Below the pieces are notes generated by a model. It had not been told where the DNA came from and made no database searches. It was given only the letters and a program-made list of their open reading frames with translations. A stretch of DNA of 64,000 bases from Nocardiopsis alborubida (lineage in GTDB: Bacteria > Actinomycetota > Actinomycetes > Streptosporangiales > Streptosporangiaceae), in the NCBI RefSeq assembly GCF_012396365.1, contig NZ_JAAXPG010000005.1, positions 186,001 to 250,000 of the forward strand, in the 5' to 3' direction. Below, one piece after another: positions 27,671 to 37,865 of this stretch (the stretch's first letter is position 1; the number at the start of each line of letters is the position of its first letter). Made by a program: the position numbers and the translations under genes.

Positions 27671-27773
27671 GTTCGGGCGCCCCGGGCACGGGAACCTCCG
27701 GATCCTCCGGTGCGACGGCTCGTTCCTCGCGGCCCCACCTACGGATCCTCCAGAACCCCGTGGGCGCCCGAAC
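27671..27773 (+). ncRNA. Candidate structured RNA between the two SAH hydrolase genes
   Basis: Perfect 12-base arms GTTCGGGCGCCC (27671-27682) and GGGCGCCCGAAC (27762-27773) enclose 79 bases. Inside, ACGGG can extend the stem with CCCGT, and CCGGATCCTCCGG forms its own small hairpin. GGATCCTCC occurs twice. It ends 49 bases before the second gene's ATG, so it could be a leader of that gene or an intercistronic stability element. It does not match the SAH riboswitch core as I remember it. Confidence 0.45.
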
Positions 27774-27822
27774 GCAACCCCCAGGGGTTGAGCCGACCAA
27801 GGAAGCAGGAGCCGGGCATCAC

Positions 27823-29085
27823 ATGACACTCCCCTCCCACCAGGTGGCGGACCTCGGCCTCTCCGGGGCCGGGGTCCGCCGCGTGGACTGGGCCGAGCGC
27901 TCCATGCCGGTGCTGCGCAGCGTGCGCGAGCGCTTCGCCGCCGAACGCCCCCTGGACGGCCTGCGCGTGGCCGCGTGCCTGCACGTGACCGCCGAGACCG
28001 CCAACCTGCTGCGGGCCCTGCGCGCGGGCGGCGCGAGCGTGTGGCTGGCGGCGTCCAACCCGCTGTCCACACAGGACGACACCGCCGCCGCCCTGGTCAC
28101 CGAGTACGGGGTTTCGGTCCACGCCTGGGCCGGAATGGACCCGGCCTCCTATGACCGGAACCTGGTCACGGTCCTGGAGTCGCGGCCGCACCTGCTGCTC
28201 GACGACGGATGCGACCTGGTCAACACGGCTCACCTGGCCCGCCCCGACCTCCTCGACGGAGTGCTGGGCGGCTGCGAGCAGACCACCACCGGCGTGATCC
28301 GGCTGCGCCGGATGAGCGCCGAGGGCGAACTGCGGCTGCCGATGGTGGCGGTCAACGACACCGCCACCAAGCGCATGTTCGACAACCGGTACGGCACCGG
28401 CCAGTCCACCATCGACGGCATCCTGCGGGCCACCAACGCCCTGCTCGCCGGGCGCACGGTCGTGGTCGCCGGATTCGGCTACTGCGGTCGGGGCCTGGCC
28501 GAGCGCGCCCGCGGCATGGGCGCCCGCGTGGTCGTCACCGAGGTCGACCCGGTCAAGGCCCTGGACGCGGTCATGCAGGGCTACACCGTCACCACCATGG
28601 AGGAGGCGGCCCCCGCCGGGGACGTGTTCGTCACCGTCACCGGCAACCGCGACGTCGTCCGCGCCGAGCACCTGGACCTGATGAAGGACGGCGCGATCCT
28701 CGCCAACTCCGGCCACTTCGACCTGGAGATCGACCTGAACGCCCTGGAGGGCCGGTCCGTGGAGGTCAACCGGGGCGTGCGCGAGCAGGCCGACGAGTAC
28801 GTGCTGGCCGACGGGCGCCGACTGCTCCTGCTGTCCGAGGGGCGTCTGGTCAACCTCGGCGCCGCCGAGGGGCACCCGGCCGCCGTGATGGACCTGTCCT
28901 TCGCGGTGCAGGCCCTGACCACGGCCTGGCTGGCCCGCAACGCCTCCGACCTGGAGCCGGGAGTGGTGGAGGTGCCCGCCGAGACCGACACCGAGGTGGC
29001 CCGGCTCGAACTGGCCGCGCTGGGGGTGCGCATCGACGCGCTCACCCCGGGGCAGGAGGCCTACCTGCGCTCCTGGCACGCCTGA
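27823..29085 (+). CDS. Second adenosylhomocysteinase family protein, short archaeal-type
   Basis: A 420-residue paralogue of the preceding gene but of a different subfamily. Catalytic counterparts are kept (H54, D128, E152, N178, K183, D187) and the NAD loop is GFGYCGRG (217-224). It lacks the 36-residue insertion and the C-terminal Lys/Tyr tail, ending YLRSWHA as in archaeal and Thermotoga enzymes. Such short forms act on S-adenosyl- or S-inosyl-homocysteine. It may serve a different substrate or growth phase. AAGGAAGCAGGAGC precedes ATG 27823. The 191-base spacer to ahcY is highly folded. Confidence 0.9.
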   Translation: MTLPSHQVADLGLSGAGVRRVDWAERSMPVLRSVRERFAAERPLDGLRVAACLHVTAETANLLRALRAGGASVWLAASNPLSTQDDTAAALVTEYGVSVHAWAGMDPASYDRNLVTVLESRPHLLLDDGCDLVNTAHLARPDLLDGVLGGCEQTTTGVIRLRRMSAEGELRLPMVAVNDTATKRMFDNRYGTGQSTIDGILRATNALLAGRTVVVAGFGYCGRGLAERARGMGARVVVTEVDPVKALDAVMQGYTVTTMEEAAPAGDVFVTVTGNRDVVRAEHLDLMKDGAILANSGHFDLEIDLNALEGRSVEVNRGVREQADEYVLADGRRLLLLSEGRLVNLGAAEGHPAAVMDLSFAVQALTTAWLARNASDLEPGVVEVPAETDTEVARLELAALGVRIDALTPGQEAYLRSWHA

Positions 29086-29105
29086 CGGGCGGACCCGCGC
29101 CCGAC

Positions 29106-29140
29106 CGGTCGCCTCGCGCTCAGCGCGGGCGCGGCGACCG
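29106..29140. terminator. Hairpin between convergent genes
   Basis: CGGTCGCC (29106-29113) pairs with GGCGACCG (29133-29140); CGCG pairs occur inside the loop. It lies between the SAH hydrolase paralogue stop and the convergent RDD gene stop. Confidence 0.6.
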
Positions 29141-29160
29141 CTGCCTCCAGGCGCCCGGCC

Positions 29161-30057
29161 TCAGCGGGAGGAGTACGGGCCGTGCCACTGCTGCTGGGGG
29201 CCGCCCTGCGGGTGGTCGGGCTGGGAGCGGCGGGCGGCGATCTCGTGGCGGCGCCGGCGCTCGGCGAGCACGGCGGCCAGGAAGTAGGGCGGGGTGGTCC
29301 CCGGCGGCGGGGGCGGGCTGATCTGCGCGGCCACCGTGTCGGCCAGCCGGACGCCCATCTCGTGGCGGGTGTGCTCGGCCAGCTCCCCGTACCGGAGCAC
29401 GTACTGGCGCGCCGCCGCCGCGGTCTCCGGGGACAGCCGCGACAACTCGGTGTTCGCCGCCCAGGCCGCCAGGTGCGGGGGCATCGGGACGACCTCCTCG
29501 CGCGGCCTGCCGCCGCGCTCCTCCACCACCATCGTCCCGGCCACGAAGTCCCCCACGCGGCGGCCGTCGCGGTTGATCATGGACGTGACCAGCGCGACCA
29601 CGCCACTCGTCAGCCAGATCTCCACGAACGCGGCCAGAGCCCGGCCCAGCGCCTGCCGGAACCGCTCGGGGGAGCCGTCGGTGCCGACGACGCGCAGGCC
29701 CAGGGCCATCTTGCCGAGGGAGCGCCCCCGGGAGACGGTCTCGAAGACGGCCGGGTAGCCGACCAGGATCAGGATCGTGCTCGACAGGGACACGGCCGCG
29801 GTGATCGCGGGGTCCAGGTCCCTGCCGATCCAGGTGACCAGGACGCTCAACGCGATCAGGGCGATGACCTGGACCAGGGCGTCGATGGCCAGGGCCGCGG
29901 CCCTGGTGGCGAAACCGGCCGGACGCAGGTCCAGGACCACGGCGTCACCCGTGACCAGAGGTGTCACGCCGTACACGTCGGCGCGGGCGTCGCCGTTGCC
30001 GGGATAGGACACCAGCACTCGCTCCCTCAGGGCTGTCTGAAACCGTCGTCCCGACAT
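29161..30057 (-). CDS. RDD family membrane protein
   Basis: A 298-residue protein. The RDD domain (about 40-190) has the family Arg and Asp positions (LRPAGFATRAAALAIDALV, then RDGRRVGDFVAGTMVV) and two to three hydrophobic helices; GRSLGKMALGLRVV lies between. The C-terminal 100 residues are charged and proline-rich, likely cytoplasmic. RDD proteins are small membrane proteins, some linked to ion exchange; the substrate here is unknown. It is divergent from spoIIM, a conserved actinobacterial pairing. No clear ribosome site supports ATG 30057; a shorter start near residue 31 (GTG) is possible. Confidence 0.8.
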   Translation of the reverse strand: MSGRRFQTALRERVLVSYPGNGDARADVYGVTPLVTGDAVVLDLRPAGFATRAAALAIDALVQVIALIALSVLVTWIGRDLDPAITAAVSLSSTILILVGYPAVFETVSRGRSLGKMALGLRVVGTDGSPERFRQALGRALAAFVEIWLTSGVVALVTSMINRDGRRVGDFVAGTMVVEERGGRPREEVVPMPPHLAAWAANTELSRLSPETAAAARQYVLRYGELAEHTRHEMGVRLADTVAAQISPPPPPGTTPPYFLAAVLAERRRRHEIAARRSQPDHPQGGPQQQWHGPYSSR

Positions 30058-30181
30058 TACCCGGCACGCGGGACGGCTGTTCGCAGCGGAGTCGGGAGCG
30101 TGCTCCGAGGGGGCGGATCGGAAGGGCCCCGGCGACCGGCGCCCGAACCGGACCGCGCGCGAAACGGATAAGGTCCCTTGC

Positions 30182-31186
30182 GTGGATATCGACGTGTTCG
30201 CCGCGGCACACGCCCCGGAGTGGGAACGGCTGGACCGACTGGTGCGCAGGCGCCGCTCGCTGGACGGTGAGGAGATCGACGAACTCGTCGAGCTCTACCA
30301 GCGCGTGTCCACCCACCTGTCGGTGGTGCGCTCCTCCGGGCAGGACCCGGCACTGGTGGGCAGGCTGTCCGCGCTGGTGGCCCGGGCCCGCTCCGCGGTG
30401 ACCGGCGCGCACGCCTCCGCGTGGCGCGACGTCGGCGGGTTCTTCACCCGCGTGTTCCCGGCGGTGCTGTACCGGCTGCGGTGGTGGTGGATCGGCACCA
30501 GCGCGGGCATGGTCGCGATCGCGGCGGTCACCGCCCTGTGGATCGTGTCCGAACCCGACGTGCTGCACGCCCTGGGCACGCCGGACTTCATGGCGCAGTA
30601 CGTCGACCACGATTTCGCGAACTACTACATGGAGAACCCCCGGGGCTCGTTCGCCGCCCAGGTGTGGACCAACAACGCGTGGGTGTCGGCGCAGGCGATC
30701 ATCTACGGCGTGGCCCTGGGGCTGCCGACCCTGGCGGTGCTGCTGATGAACGCGGTGAACGTGGGCGTCGCCGCGGGGATCATGCTCGCCCACGGCCAGG
30801 GCGACGTGTTCTTCGGGCTGCTCCTGCCGCACGGGATGCTGGAGCTGACCGCCGTCTTCGTCGCGGGCGGAGTGGGCCTCAAGCTGGGGTGGACGATCAT
30901 CGCGCCCGGCGACCGCACCCGCATGCGGGCCCTGGGCGAGGAGGGGCGCGCCGCCATCGCGGTGGCCCTGGGACTGGTGGTGGTGCTGCTCATCTCCGGG
31001 CTCATCGAGGGCGTGGTGACCGGTAACGCCGCGGCCGGGGTCATCCCGATCCCGGTGGCGCTGGGCATCGGCGCGCTGGCGGAGCTGCTGTTCGTGGTCT
31101 ACGTGTTCACGGTGGGCAGGAAGGCCTACCAGGAGGGCGAGACCGGCGACCTGGAGAACGCCCCCGCGGCCGTCCCGGTGGCCTGA
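30182..31186 (+). CDS. Stage II sporulation protein M family membrane protein
   Basis: A 334-residue protein with a soluble helical N-terminus (about 1-95) and five to six membrane helices. The SpoIIM/DUF95 features are present: FTRVFPAVLYRLRWWWIGTS, FAAQVWTNNAWVSAQAIIYG, and PHGMLELTAVFVAGGVGLKL. In Bacillus SpoIIM helps degrade septal peptidoglycan during engulfment; in actinomycetes this homologue sits by RDD and MoxR genes and its role is unproven. GTG 30182 starts right at the conserved MDIDVF segment. The message may be short-leadered. Confidence 0.88.
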   Translation: MDIDVFAAAHAPEWERLDRLVRRRRSLDGEEIDELVELYQRVSTHLSVVRSSGQDPALVGRLSALVARARSAVTGAHASAWRDVGGFFTRVFPAVLYRLRWWWIGTSAGMVAIAAVTALWIVSEPDVLHALGTPDFMAQYVDHDFANYYMENPRGSFAAQVWTNNAWVSAQAIIYGVALGLPTLAVLLMNAVNVGVAAGIMLAHGQGDVFFGLLLPHGMLELTAVFVAGGVGLKLGWTIIAPGDRTRMRALGEEGRAAIAVALGLVVVLLISGLIEGVVTGNAAAGVIPIPVALGIGALAELLFVVYVFTVGRKAYQEGETGDLENAPAAVPVA

Positions 31187-31230
31187 GGTTTCCACCCCGC
31201 CCGGCGCTTCGCCGTGGCATCATCCGGGGT

Positions 31231-31428
31231 ATGGAACCCGACACGCCCCGCTGGTTCAAGAGCTCCCACAGTTCAGCGGAGAGCTGCAACTGTGTGGAGG
31301 TGACGTTCGAACGCACGGGGAACTCCGTGCGGGTGCGTGACTCCTCGGCGCGCCGGGCCGGGAACCTGGCGGTCAGCCGGGGGGAATGGTCCGTCCTGGT
31401 CCGTTCACTGGGTGCGGCGGCGGACTGA
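31231..31428 (+). CDS. DUF397 domain protein, orphan
   Basis: A 65-residue protein that is almost only the DUF397 domain: PRWFKSSHSSAESCNCVEVT, then VRVRDSSARRAGNLAVSRGEWSVLV. These small proteins usually accompany an XRE/HTH regulator and are often near anti-sigma-like kinases; Streptomyces BldB is related. No HTH partner is adjacent, so this copy is an orphan. It lies 44 bases after spoIIM and faces a STAND NTPase gene. Confidence 0.88.
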   Translation: MEPDTPRWFKSSHSSAESCNCVEVTFERTGNSVRVRDSSARRAGNLAVSRGEWSVLVRSLGAAAD

Positions 31429-31486
31429 CCACCTCGGGATGGTTTCCGGGGCAGCACGAGGTCGGCGGTCGCGTGGGACCCCCCTG

Positions 31487-31543
31487 TTTCCACAGTAAGC
31501 CGAGGGAGCCGTCGACGGCGGCTCGCGCCGCTGCCTGTGGAAA
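31487..31543. terminator. Nested hairpin between DUF397 and STAND genes
   Basis: TTTCCACAG (31487-31495) and CTGTGGAAA (31535-31543) are a perfect 9-base inverted repeat; GAGCCG and CGGCTC form an inner stem. The A/T ends give U-runs on both transcripts, as expected of a two-way terminator. Confidence 0.7.
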
Positions 31544-31554
31544 ACGCGGGCCCG

Positions 31555-33618
31555 TCAGTGATCCGGCTGCTCACCCCGTGCGGCCCGGTCCCGCCACTCC
31601 CGGGCTCGTTCGGTGTCGGGATGGTCCTTGCCCAGCGCCTGCTCACGTACCTTCAGGCAGGCCTCGAACCAGCTCTGGGCGGCGTTGAGGTCACCGTTCT
31701 CGAAGGCGGCGCGGCCCAGGTAGTAGTCGGCCTGGGCGGTCAAGGGATGTCGTTCTCCCATGGTGCGTGCCCGGATCAACCGGACCTCGCGGAACTCTTG
31801 TCCGGCGCTGACCGGGTCCCCCTCGCGCATCACGGCGTAGGCCAGGTTCTCCCACGCGGCCAGGGCCCTGGCGTCCTCCGGCCCGGATACGCGGCGCCAG
31901 GCGTCGAGCACGGCACGGAACTCCTCCATCGCGGTTCCCCACTCCTCACGTCTGATCGCTATGAGGGCGAGTTGGAAGCGCGCGTCCAGGGTGTTCTCGT
32001 GGTCGGGGCCGTGGTGGAGTCCGTTGAGCTCGAACAGAGCACGGTACTCGATCTCAGCCTCCTCGACGAGTCCCTGGTTCATCTGGGCCTCGGCGAGGTG
32101 GTGCCTCGCTCTGAGCGTGAGTTGGTGCGTGGGACCGTAGTTCTCCTCAGCGATGCTCCACAGTTGCATGGCCTGTTCGTAGGCCCACTCCGTGAGCCCC
32201 AGATGGATGAGCTTGCGATTGATCTGTGTGGAGTTCTCCATGAGCAATCGCACGAAGGATCCAGCATTGGCGTTGAACGTTGGCAGGTCAACCGCGCGGA
32301 GCTGTGTGCGCAACCCCAAGAGGTTGGTATAGGCGGTCAGCTCGACCAAGGGGTCGTGATCCTGTTGCCAGGTGAGCAGCTCCTCCGCCTGCTCCAACAG
32401 CGCGAGGTCGGAGGTGGTGAACCCGGCGCGTACCGTCTCCGAAACCAGCGGGTGGAGGCGCAGCGCGGTCTCTCCGTGGGCTGTCACCACCGTGACCAGG
32501 CCCTGCACGACGAGGGAGTTCACGGCGCGCGCCAGCTCCGCTTCGTCCAGGAAACCGAGGGGATCACCACTCATCCTGGACACGGGTAGCCGACGCAGGG
32601 GGAGCTCCCGGCCCTCCCCGCAGAAGATCGACAGCAACTTCAGCAGCGGCACGGCCTTGGGCTCACGCTCCTCCACCAGCCGCAGGGACAGCTCCCACAC
32701 CCCCGACAACAGCCTGCGCTCGACATCGCCACCGGTGACGAGGGGCGCCGCCAGCTCGTCCAGGGCCCCGACGCCCTCCCCGAGCCGCGCCAGCAGCGCG
32801 TGCGCGTCCGGGAACAGCACCCGGTGCGTGGCCAGGATCCGCCCCGCCAGCGACAGCGCCAGCGGCACCCCGCCCAACCGTCGGGCCAGTTCCTCCGCGC
32901 CCGCGAGCTCCGCCGCACCGCCCGCCCCCGCGTGGTCGGCCAGGGCCTCGGACGCCGCCGACCCCTCCAGCTCCCCGATCCGGTGCACCCGCGCGGGCGC
33001 CCACTGCGCGGGGTCGTCCACCCGGCTGGTCACCAGCACGAACCCGCCCGGGCTCGCCCGCATCCACCCCAGCTGGTCCCCGGGCCGGTTCTCCGGGTCC
33101 AGCTCCTCGGGCCGGTCGGCGTTGTCGATCACCAGCAGCCACGGCCGCGCCGCCGCGTCCAGGTGCCGCCACACCCACCGGGCCGCCTGGCGCCGCGCCC
33201 CCTTCACCTGCTCGGCCTCCTGCCGGGAGCCGCCCACCTCCACGGCGGCCTCGACCATGCTCGCCGCCACGCTCCCGGGCCGCACCCAGAACACCGTCCA
33301 CCCGTCGCGCCGCGCGCGCTCGGCCAGCGCCGCCGCCACCGTGGTCTTGCCGAACCCGCCCGGTCCGGTCAGCACGTGCGGAACCGGCGCCCCGGCCGTC
33401 ATCGCCCCGCCCAGGGCCTCCAGGAGCCCCTCACGTCCCCGTACGGCCGTCGCCGGCCGCGGCGGGTCCAGGGACACGTCGGCGGGCGGCGGCGGAGCGG
33501 GAGCGGGCGCCTGGAGGGTCACACCGCCGTGGATGTCGCGTACCTGGAGCAGTTGGCCGTGGACGGCACCGGAGGAGGCGTTGCCGTGGGCCCCGGGGGG
33601 AGAGGTCATGCCCTCCAT
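31555..33618 (-). CDS. STAND-class NTPase with C-terminal tetratricopeptide repeats
   Basis: A 687-residue protein. The N-terminal motif SGAVHGQLLQVRDIHGGV is typical of actinobacterial STAND proteins. The NTPase has Walker A GPGGFGKTT (85-93), Walker B LLVIDNAD (161-168), a sensor VTSRV and a GLPLAL-like GGVPLALSLAG. Residues 450-680 are TPR-like repeats (for example ARHHLAEAQMNQGLVEEAEI). There is no effector domain, so it may be a sensor/switch with a partner. The TPR half is much less GC-rich than the rest (58% over 32161-32340 against 76% over 33061-33180, counted by hand). ATG 33618 or 33609 could start it. It sits at the 3' end of the MoxR operon. Confidence 0.85.
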   Translation of the reverse strand: MEGMTSPPGAHGNASSGAVHGQLLQVRDIHGGVTLQAPAPAPPPPADVSLDPPRPATAVRGREGLLEALGGAMTAGAPVPHVLTGPGGFGKTTVAAALAERARRDGWTVFWVRPGSVAASMVEAAVEVGGSRQEAEQVKGARRQAARWVWRHLDAAARPWLLVIDNADRPEELDPENRPGDQLGWMRASPGGFVLVTSRVDDPAQWAPARVHRIGELEGSAASEALADHAGAGGAAELAGAEELARRLGGVPLALSLAGRILATHRVLFPDAHALLARLGEGVGALDELAAPLVTGGDVERRLLSGVWELSLRLVEEREPKAVPLLKLLSIFCGEGRELPLRRLPVSRMSGDPLGFLDEAELARAVNSLVVQGLVTVVTAHGETALRLHPLVSETVRAGFTTSDLALLEQAEELLTWQQDHDPLVELTAYTNLLGLRTQLRAVDLPTFNANAGSFVRLLMENSTQINRKLIHLGLTEWAYEQAMQLWSIAEENYGPTHQLTLRARHHLAEAQMNQGLVEEAEIEYRALFELNGLHHGPDHENTLDARFQLALIAIRREEWGTAMEEFRAVLDAWRRVSGPEDARALAAWENLAYAVMREGDPVSAGQEFREVRLIRARTMGERHPLTAQADYYLGRAAFENGDLNAAQSWFEACLKVREQALGKDHPDTERAREWRDRAARGEQPDH

Positions 33619-33684
33619 ACTGCACGTCCGGGCGCCGCCCCGGGGAGGGACGGCACCCGGACGGTGACGCAGGAAGCCCCGGTC

Positions 33685-34988
33685 CTACAACCTGCCCTGG
33701 GCCTTGAGGTTGATGTAGGCGTCGGCCAACGCGGGCGCGATGTGCTCGGGGTCGGCGTCGACCACCTCCACCCCCATGCGGCGCAGCTCGGCGGTCACCC
33801 GGCGCCGCTCGCCCAGCGTCCGCTCGGCCGCGGCCGCCCGGTACAGCGCGTCCGCGCTGCCCCGCTCGGCGGCCATCAGCTCCACCGCCGGATCGTTGAC
33901 CGCGGCGACCAGCAGCAGGTGCCGGGAGGTGAGCACGGGCAGCCTCGGCAGCAGCCCCTCCTCCAGCGACGCCGCGTTCAGGTCGGTCAGCAGCACCACC
34001 AGCCGCCGGGCCCGGCCCTGGGTGCCCAGGACGGTCCCCACCAGGCCCGCCGGGTCGGACTCCACCAGCTCCGCCTCCAGCGGCGCCATGGCCTCCACGA
34101 TCCGGCCCACCTGCTGGCCGCCCTTGCCCGACGAGCGCACCTGCGCGCGCGTGCGCCGGTCGTAGGCCAGGAAGTCCACCCGGTCGCCCGCCCTGCCCGC
34201 CAGCGCCGCCAGCAGCAGCGCCGCGTCCATGGCGTGGTCCAGGCGCGGGGTGTCGCCCACCCGACCCGCCGACGTGCGCCCGGTGTCCAGCACGATGAGG
34301 ATGCGCCGGTCCCTCTCGGGCCGCCACGTGCGCACCACCACGCCGTCGCCGCGGGCCGTGGCCCGCCAGTCGATCGACCGCACGTCGTCGCCGGGCACGT
34401 AGTCGCGCAGGGAGTCGAACTCGCTGCCCTGCCCGCGCACCATCGCCGTGTGCTGCCCCTCCAGCTCGCGCAGCCGGGACAGCTTGCCCGGCAGGTGGCG
34501 CCTGCTGTGGAAGGGCGGCAGCGTGCGCACGGTCCACGGCGCGGACAGCGTCCGCTGCCTACCCGCCAGTCCCAGCGGCCCCAGGCTGCGCACGGTCACG
34601 CCCGCGGCCCGGGCGTCGCCGCGCCGCGTCGGGGTCAGGACGGTCCTCACCCGGCGCCGCTCCCCGGAGGGCACGCGCAGCGGCTGGCTGCGCGGCGCGG
34701 CGTGCGCGCTCGGCGGCCAGGCGTCGCGCACCGACCCCCGCAGCCCCCGCCGCGTGGGGTTGGCGACGGTCACGTACACCGTCGCCGAGTCGCCCAGGCG
34801 CAGCGACGTGTCTCCCTCCCGGGACAGCAGCACCGCCTTGGGGCTCGCCGCCAGCACGACGTCCAAGGCGAGCAGCACCACCAGCACGCCCAGGGCCGCG
34901 GCCGCGGCCGCGGCGCCGATCAGACCGGACAGCGCCACCGCGACCGTGGCCGCCAGCGCCAGCAGCACCGCCCGGCCGGTGACCACCA

Positions 34989-34989
<1 letters not shown>
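33685..34989 (-). CDS. DUF58 (VWA-like) protein of the MoxR system
   Basis: A 434-residue protein: two N-terminal membrane helices (about 5-50), then a beta-rich section, then the DUF58 core with EFDSLRDYVPGDDVRSIDWRA (residues near 205-225) and a von Willebrand A-like fold (ILIVLDTGRTSAG as MIDAS-like site). DUF58 proteins work with the adjacent MoxR AAA+ ATPase, probably as the substrate adaptor in chaperone-like maturation of membrane or metal proteins. ATG 34989 overlaps the moxR stop (TGATG), so the pair is translationally coupled. Confidence 0.88.
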
Positions 34990-35972
<983 letters not shown>

Positions 35973-36030
35973 GTGCCGTCTACCTCTCTCGATACCTCAG
36001 TGGTCGGTCGCTGGTCCCCGCGGCTCAGGG

Positions 36031-37245
36031 TCACCGGAGCCTCCGGGCGCGCTCGTCGAGTTCGTCGGCGAGCCTGACCAGCATGTCGTCGTCGCCCGCG
36101 TACGGGTCGGGGGACTCGGGGTGGAGCAGTGCCCGCAGGTGGGCGGGGTCGTCACCGGTCCGCGAGGCGACCGCCGCCACGACCGCGTCGGGCGCGGCGT
36201 CCGCGCCCAGCCCGAGCTTGGGCGCGACCCGGTCCAGGAACCCCGACCGCAGCGCGGCCGCGGCCCGGTCCCGGGCCCTGCGCGACCGGTACAGCCCCGC
36301 ACGCCCCTCGGTGGTCTCCGAGGCGCGCACCACCACGGGCAGCGACTCGGGCACCAGGGCGCCCATCCGGCGCCCCCGCCACAGGGCGAGCAGTGCCAGC
36401 GCGGCCACCAGCGGGACCAGGGACCAGCGCAGGCCCAGCGGCAGCAGCTGCCACAGGCTGGAGCCGCCCTCCTGCTGGGGCGGGTCGGGACGCAGCCACA
36501 CCACGTCCTCGGCGGCCAGGAGGTTCATCGCCAGCGCGGCGTTGCCTCCGCTGGAGAGCGCGGTGTTGGTCAGCGGCCTGCCGGTGCCCAGCACGGTCGT
36601 GGTGGCCCCGCCCCGTCCCACCTGGACCAGGGCGTCGCCGCTCCCGCCCGGGTAGCAGCCCACGGCGTCCGTGCCGGACCCGGCCGTGTACAGCTCACCG
36701 GCGACGTAGGCCCCGCCCGCGGCCTCGGCGGCCGACAGCCCGCACTCGGGGGCGTAGGGGGTCTCCGGCGTGGGGAACCCCTCGGGCTCCTCCCGGCCGG
36801 TCATCGTCACCCCGGGGGCGAACGCCTCCAGGGACTGCGTGGACGGCTGCACCAGGACGGTGTCCACGTCGAGCGCGGCCAGGGACTCCAGCTCCTCGGG
36901 GAGCAGCCTGTGGTCCATGAAGACCGCGAGCACGGTGTCGTCCCCGGCGTCGGCCACGGCCTCCTCGGCGGCGGAGGACGAGCGCACCACGTGCACGTCG
37001 CGGTCCTCCTCCAGCACGTTCACCAGGGCCCGCGTGCCGTCCGGGGCGATGGAACCGGGCTCCAGGTGGCCCGTGGGGAACTGTTCGCTGCCCAGCGACA
37101 GCAGCACCGAGACCGTGACGAGCGCGGCCACCACGGCGGCCGGGACCCGGACCGAGCGCCACACCCGCAGGGCGCGCGAGCCCTCCCCGGACGGCGCGCG
37201 GCCGGCGCCGCGCGGGGGGGCGGCGGGGGGAATGGTGGCCGTCAT
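36031..37245 (-). CDS. DUF4350 domain membrane protein
   Basis: A 404-residue protein: one helix at about 33-52, an extracytoplasmic domain of about 220 residues, a second helix near 273-290 and a cytoplasmic tail. The DUF4350 part has SLGSEQFPTGHLEPGSIAPDGTRALVNVL-like sequence (residues near 50-78) and VFMDHRLLPEE. Function unknown, but it is a regular component of MoxR operons. ATG 37245 overlaps the DUF4129 stop by 4 bases (ATGA). Confidence 0.85.
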   Translation of the reverse strand: MTATIPPAAPPRGAGRAPSGEGSRALRVWRSVRVPAAVVAALVTVSVLLSLGSEQFPTGHLEPGSIAPDGTRALVNVLEEDRDVHVVRSSSAAEEAVADAGDDTVLAVFMDHRLLPEELESLAALDVDTVLVQPSTQSLEAFAPGVTMTGREEPEGFPTPETPYAPECGLSAAEAAGGAYVAGELYTAGSGTDAVGCYPGGSGDALVQVGRGGATTTVLGTGRPLTNTALSSGGNAALAMNLLAAEDVVWLRPDPPQQEGGSSLWQLLPLGLRWSLVPLVAALALLALWRGRRMGALVPESLPVVVRASETTEGRAGLYRSRRARDRAAAALRSGFLDRVAPKLGLGADAAPDAVVAAVASRTGDDPAHLRALLHPESPDPYAGDDDMLVRLADELDERARRLR

Positions 37246-37865
37246 CGGCTCACCTTCCCGGCGGGCCGGGCGGCCCCGAGCCGCGTGTCCAGCTCGCGCA
37301 GGAGGCGCGCGGAGTCGGCGGTCGCCGGGCGGTCGCCGTAGGCCACGTCGTTGAAGATCCGCGCGCCCTCGCTCAGCCCCTCGGCCTCCGCGGTCAGCAC
37401 GGCGGAGGCCTCCGCGGCCAGCTCGGTCGCGGTGCGCCCCGCGCGCGGAGTGATGATCGCCCGCTCCTCCAGGTCCACGCTGATGGCCCTCAGCCTCTCC
37501 GTGACGGCGGCGGCGAACTCACCGGCGCTCTCGTGCCGGTCGGCGGCGGCCCGGTGGTCGGTCGCCGACATCGGAGTGCCCTCGTGCACGGGCGCGCCCG
37601 CGCGACGGCTCCGGGTCGGGCGCAGCCAGAAGACCAGCCAGACCACCAGGACCGCTACGACCACCAGCAGCGGCCCCAGGATCGTCCAGCCGCTGAGGAC
37701 GCCCGGCGCGTCGGAGACCAGACCCGAGAGGAGCTCCTCCAGCCAGGAGAGGAAGCGGTCCCACAGGGAGGGCTCCTGCTCCCCGTACAGGGGGTCGCTC
37801 AGTTCCTCGACGGCGCGCCGCTGCCCCTCCTCGCGGGTCACCTCCCCGGCGGCGGGTGCCCTCAC
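37242..37865 (-). CDS. DUF4129 domain membrane protein
   Basis: A 207-residue protein: soluble start with LSDPLYGEQEPSLWDRFLSWL, one helix at about 57-78 (ILGPLLVVVAVLVVWLVFW), and a cytoplasmic DUF4129 helical domain (TATELAAEASAVL, FNDVAYGDRPATADSARLL). Its function in the MoxR cluster is not known. GTG 37865 overlaps the upstream stop by 4 bases, and its own stop overlaps DUF4350, so three genes are tightly coupled. Confidence 0.82.
   Translation of the reverse strand: MRAPAAGEVTREEGQRRAVEELSDPLYGEQEPSLWDRFLSWLEELLSGLVSDAPGVLSGWTILGPLLVVVAVLVVWLVFWLRPTRSRRAGAPVHEGTPMSATDHRAAADRHESAGEFAAAVTERLRAISVDLEERAIITPRAGRTATELAAEASAVLTAEAEGLSEGARIFNDVAYGDRPATADSARLLRELDTRLGAARPAGKVSR

Noticed and set aside
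27632..27822. Known SAH riboswitch
   Set aside because: Location fits, but the conserved core was not found. The fold is reported as an unnamed candidate instead.
31231..31428. XRE regulator partner for the DUF397 protein
   Set aside because: No helix-turn-helix gene is found on either side, so the DUF397 gene is listed as an orphan.
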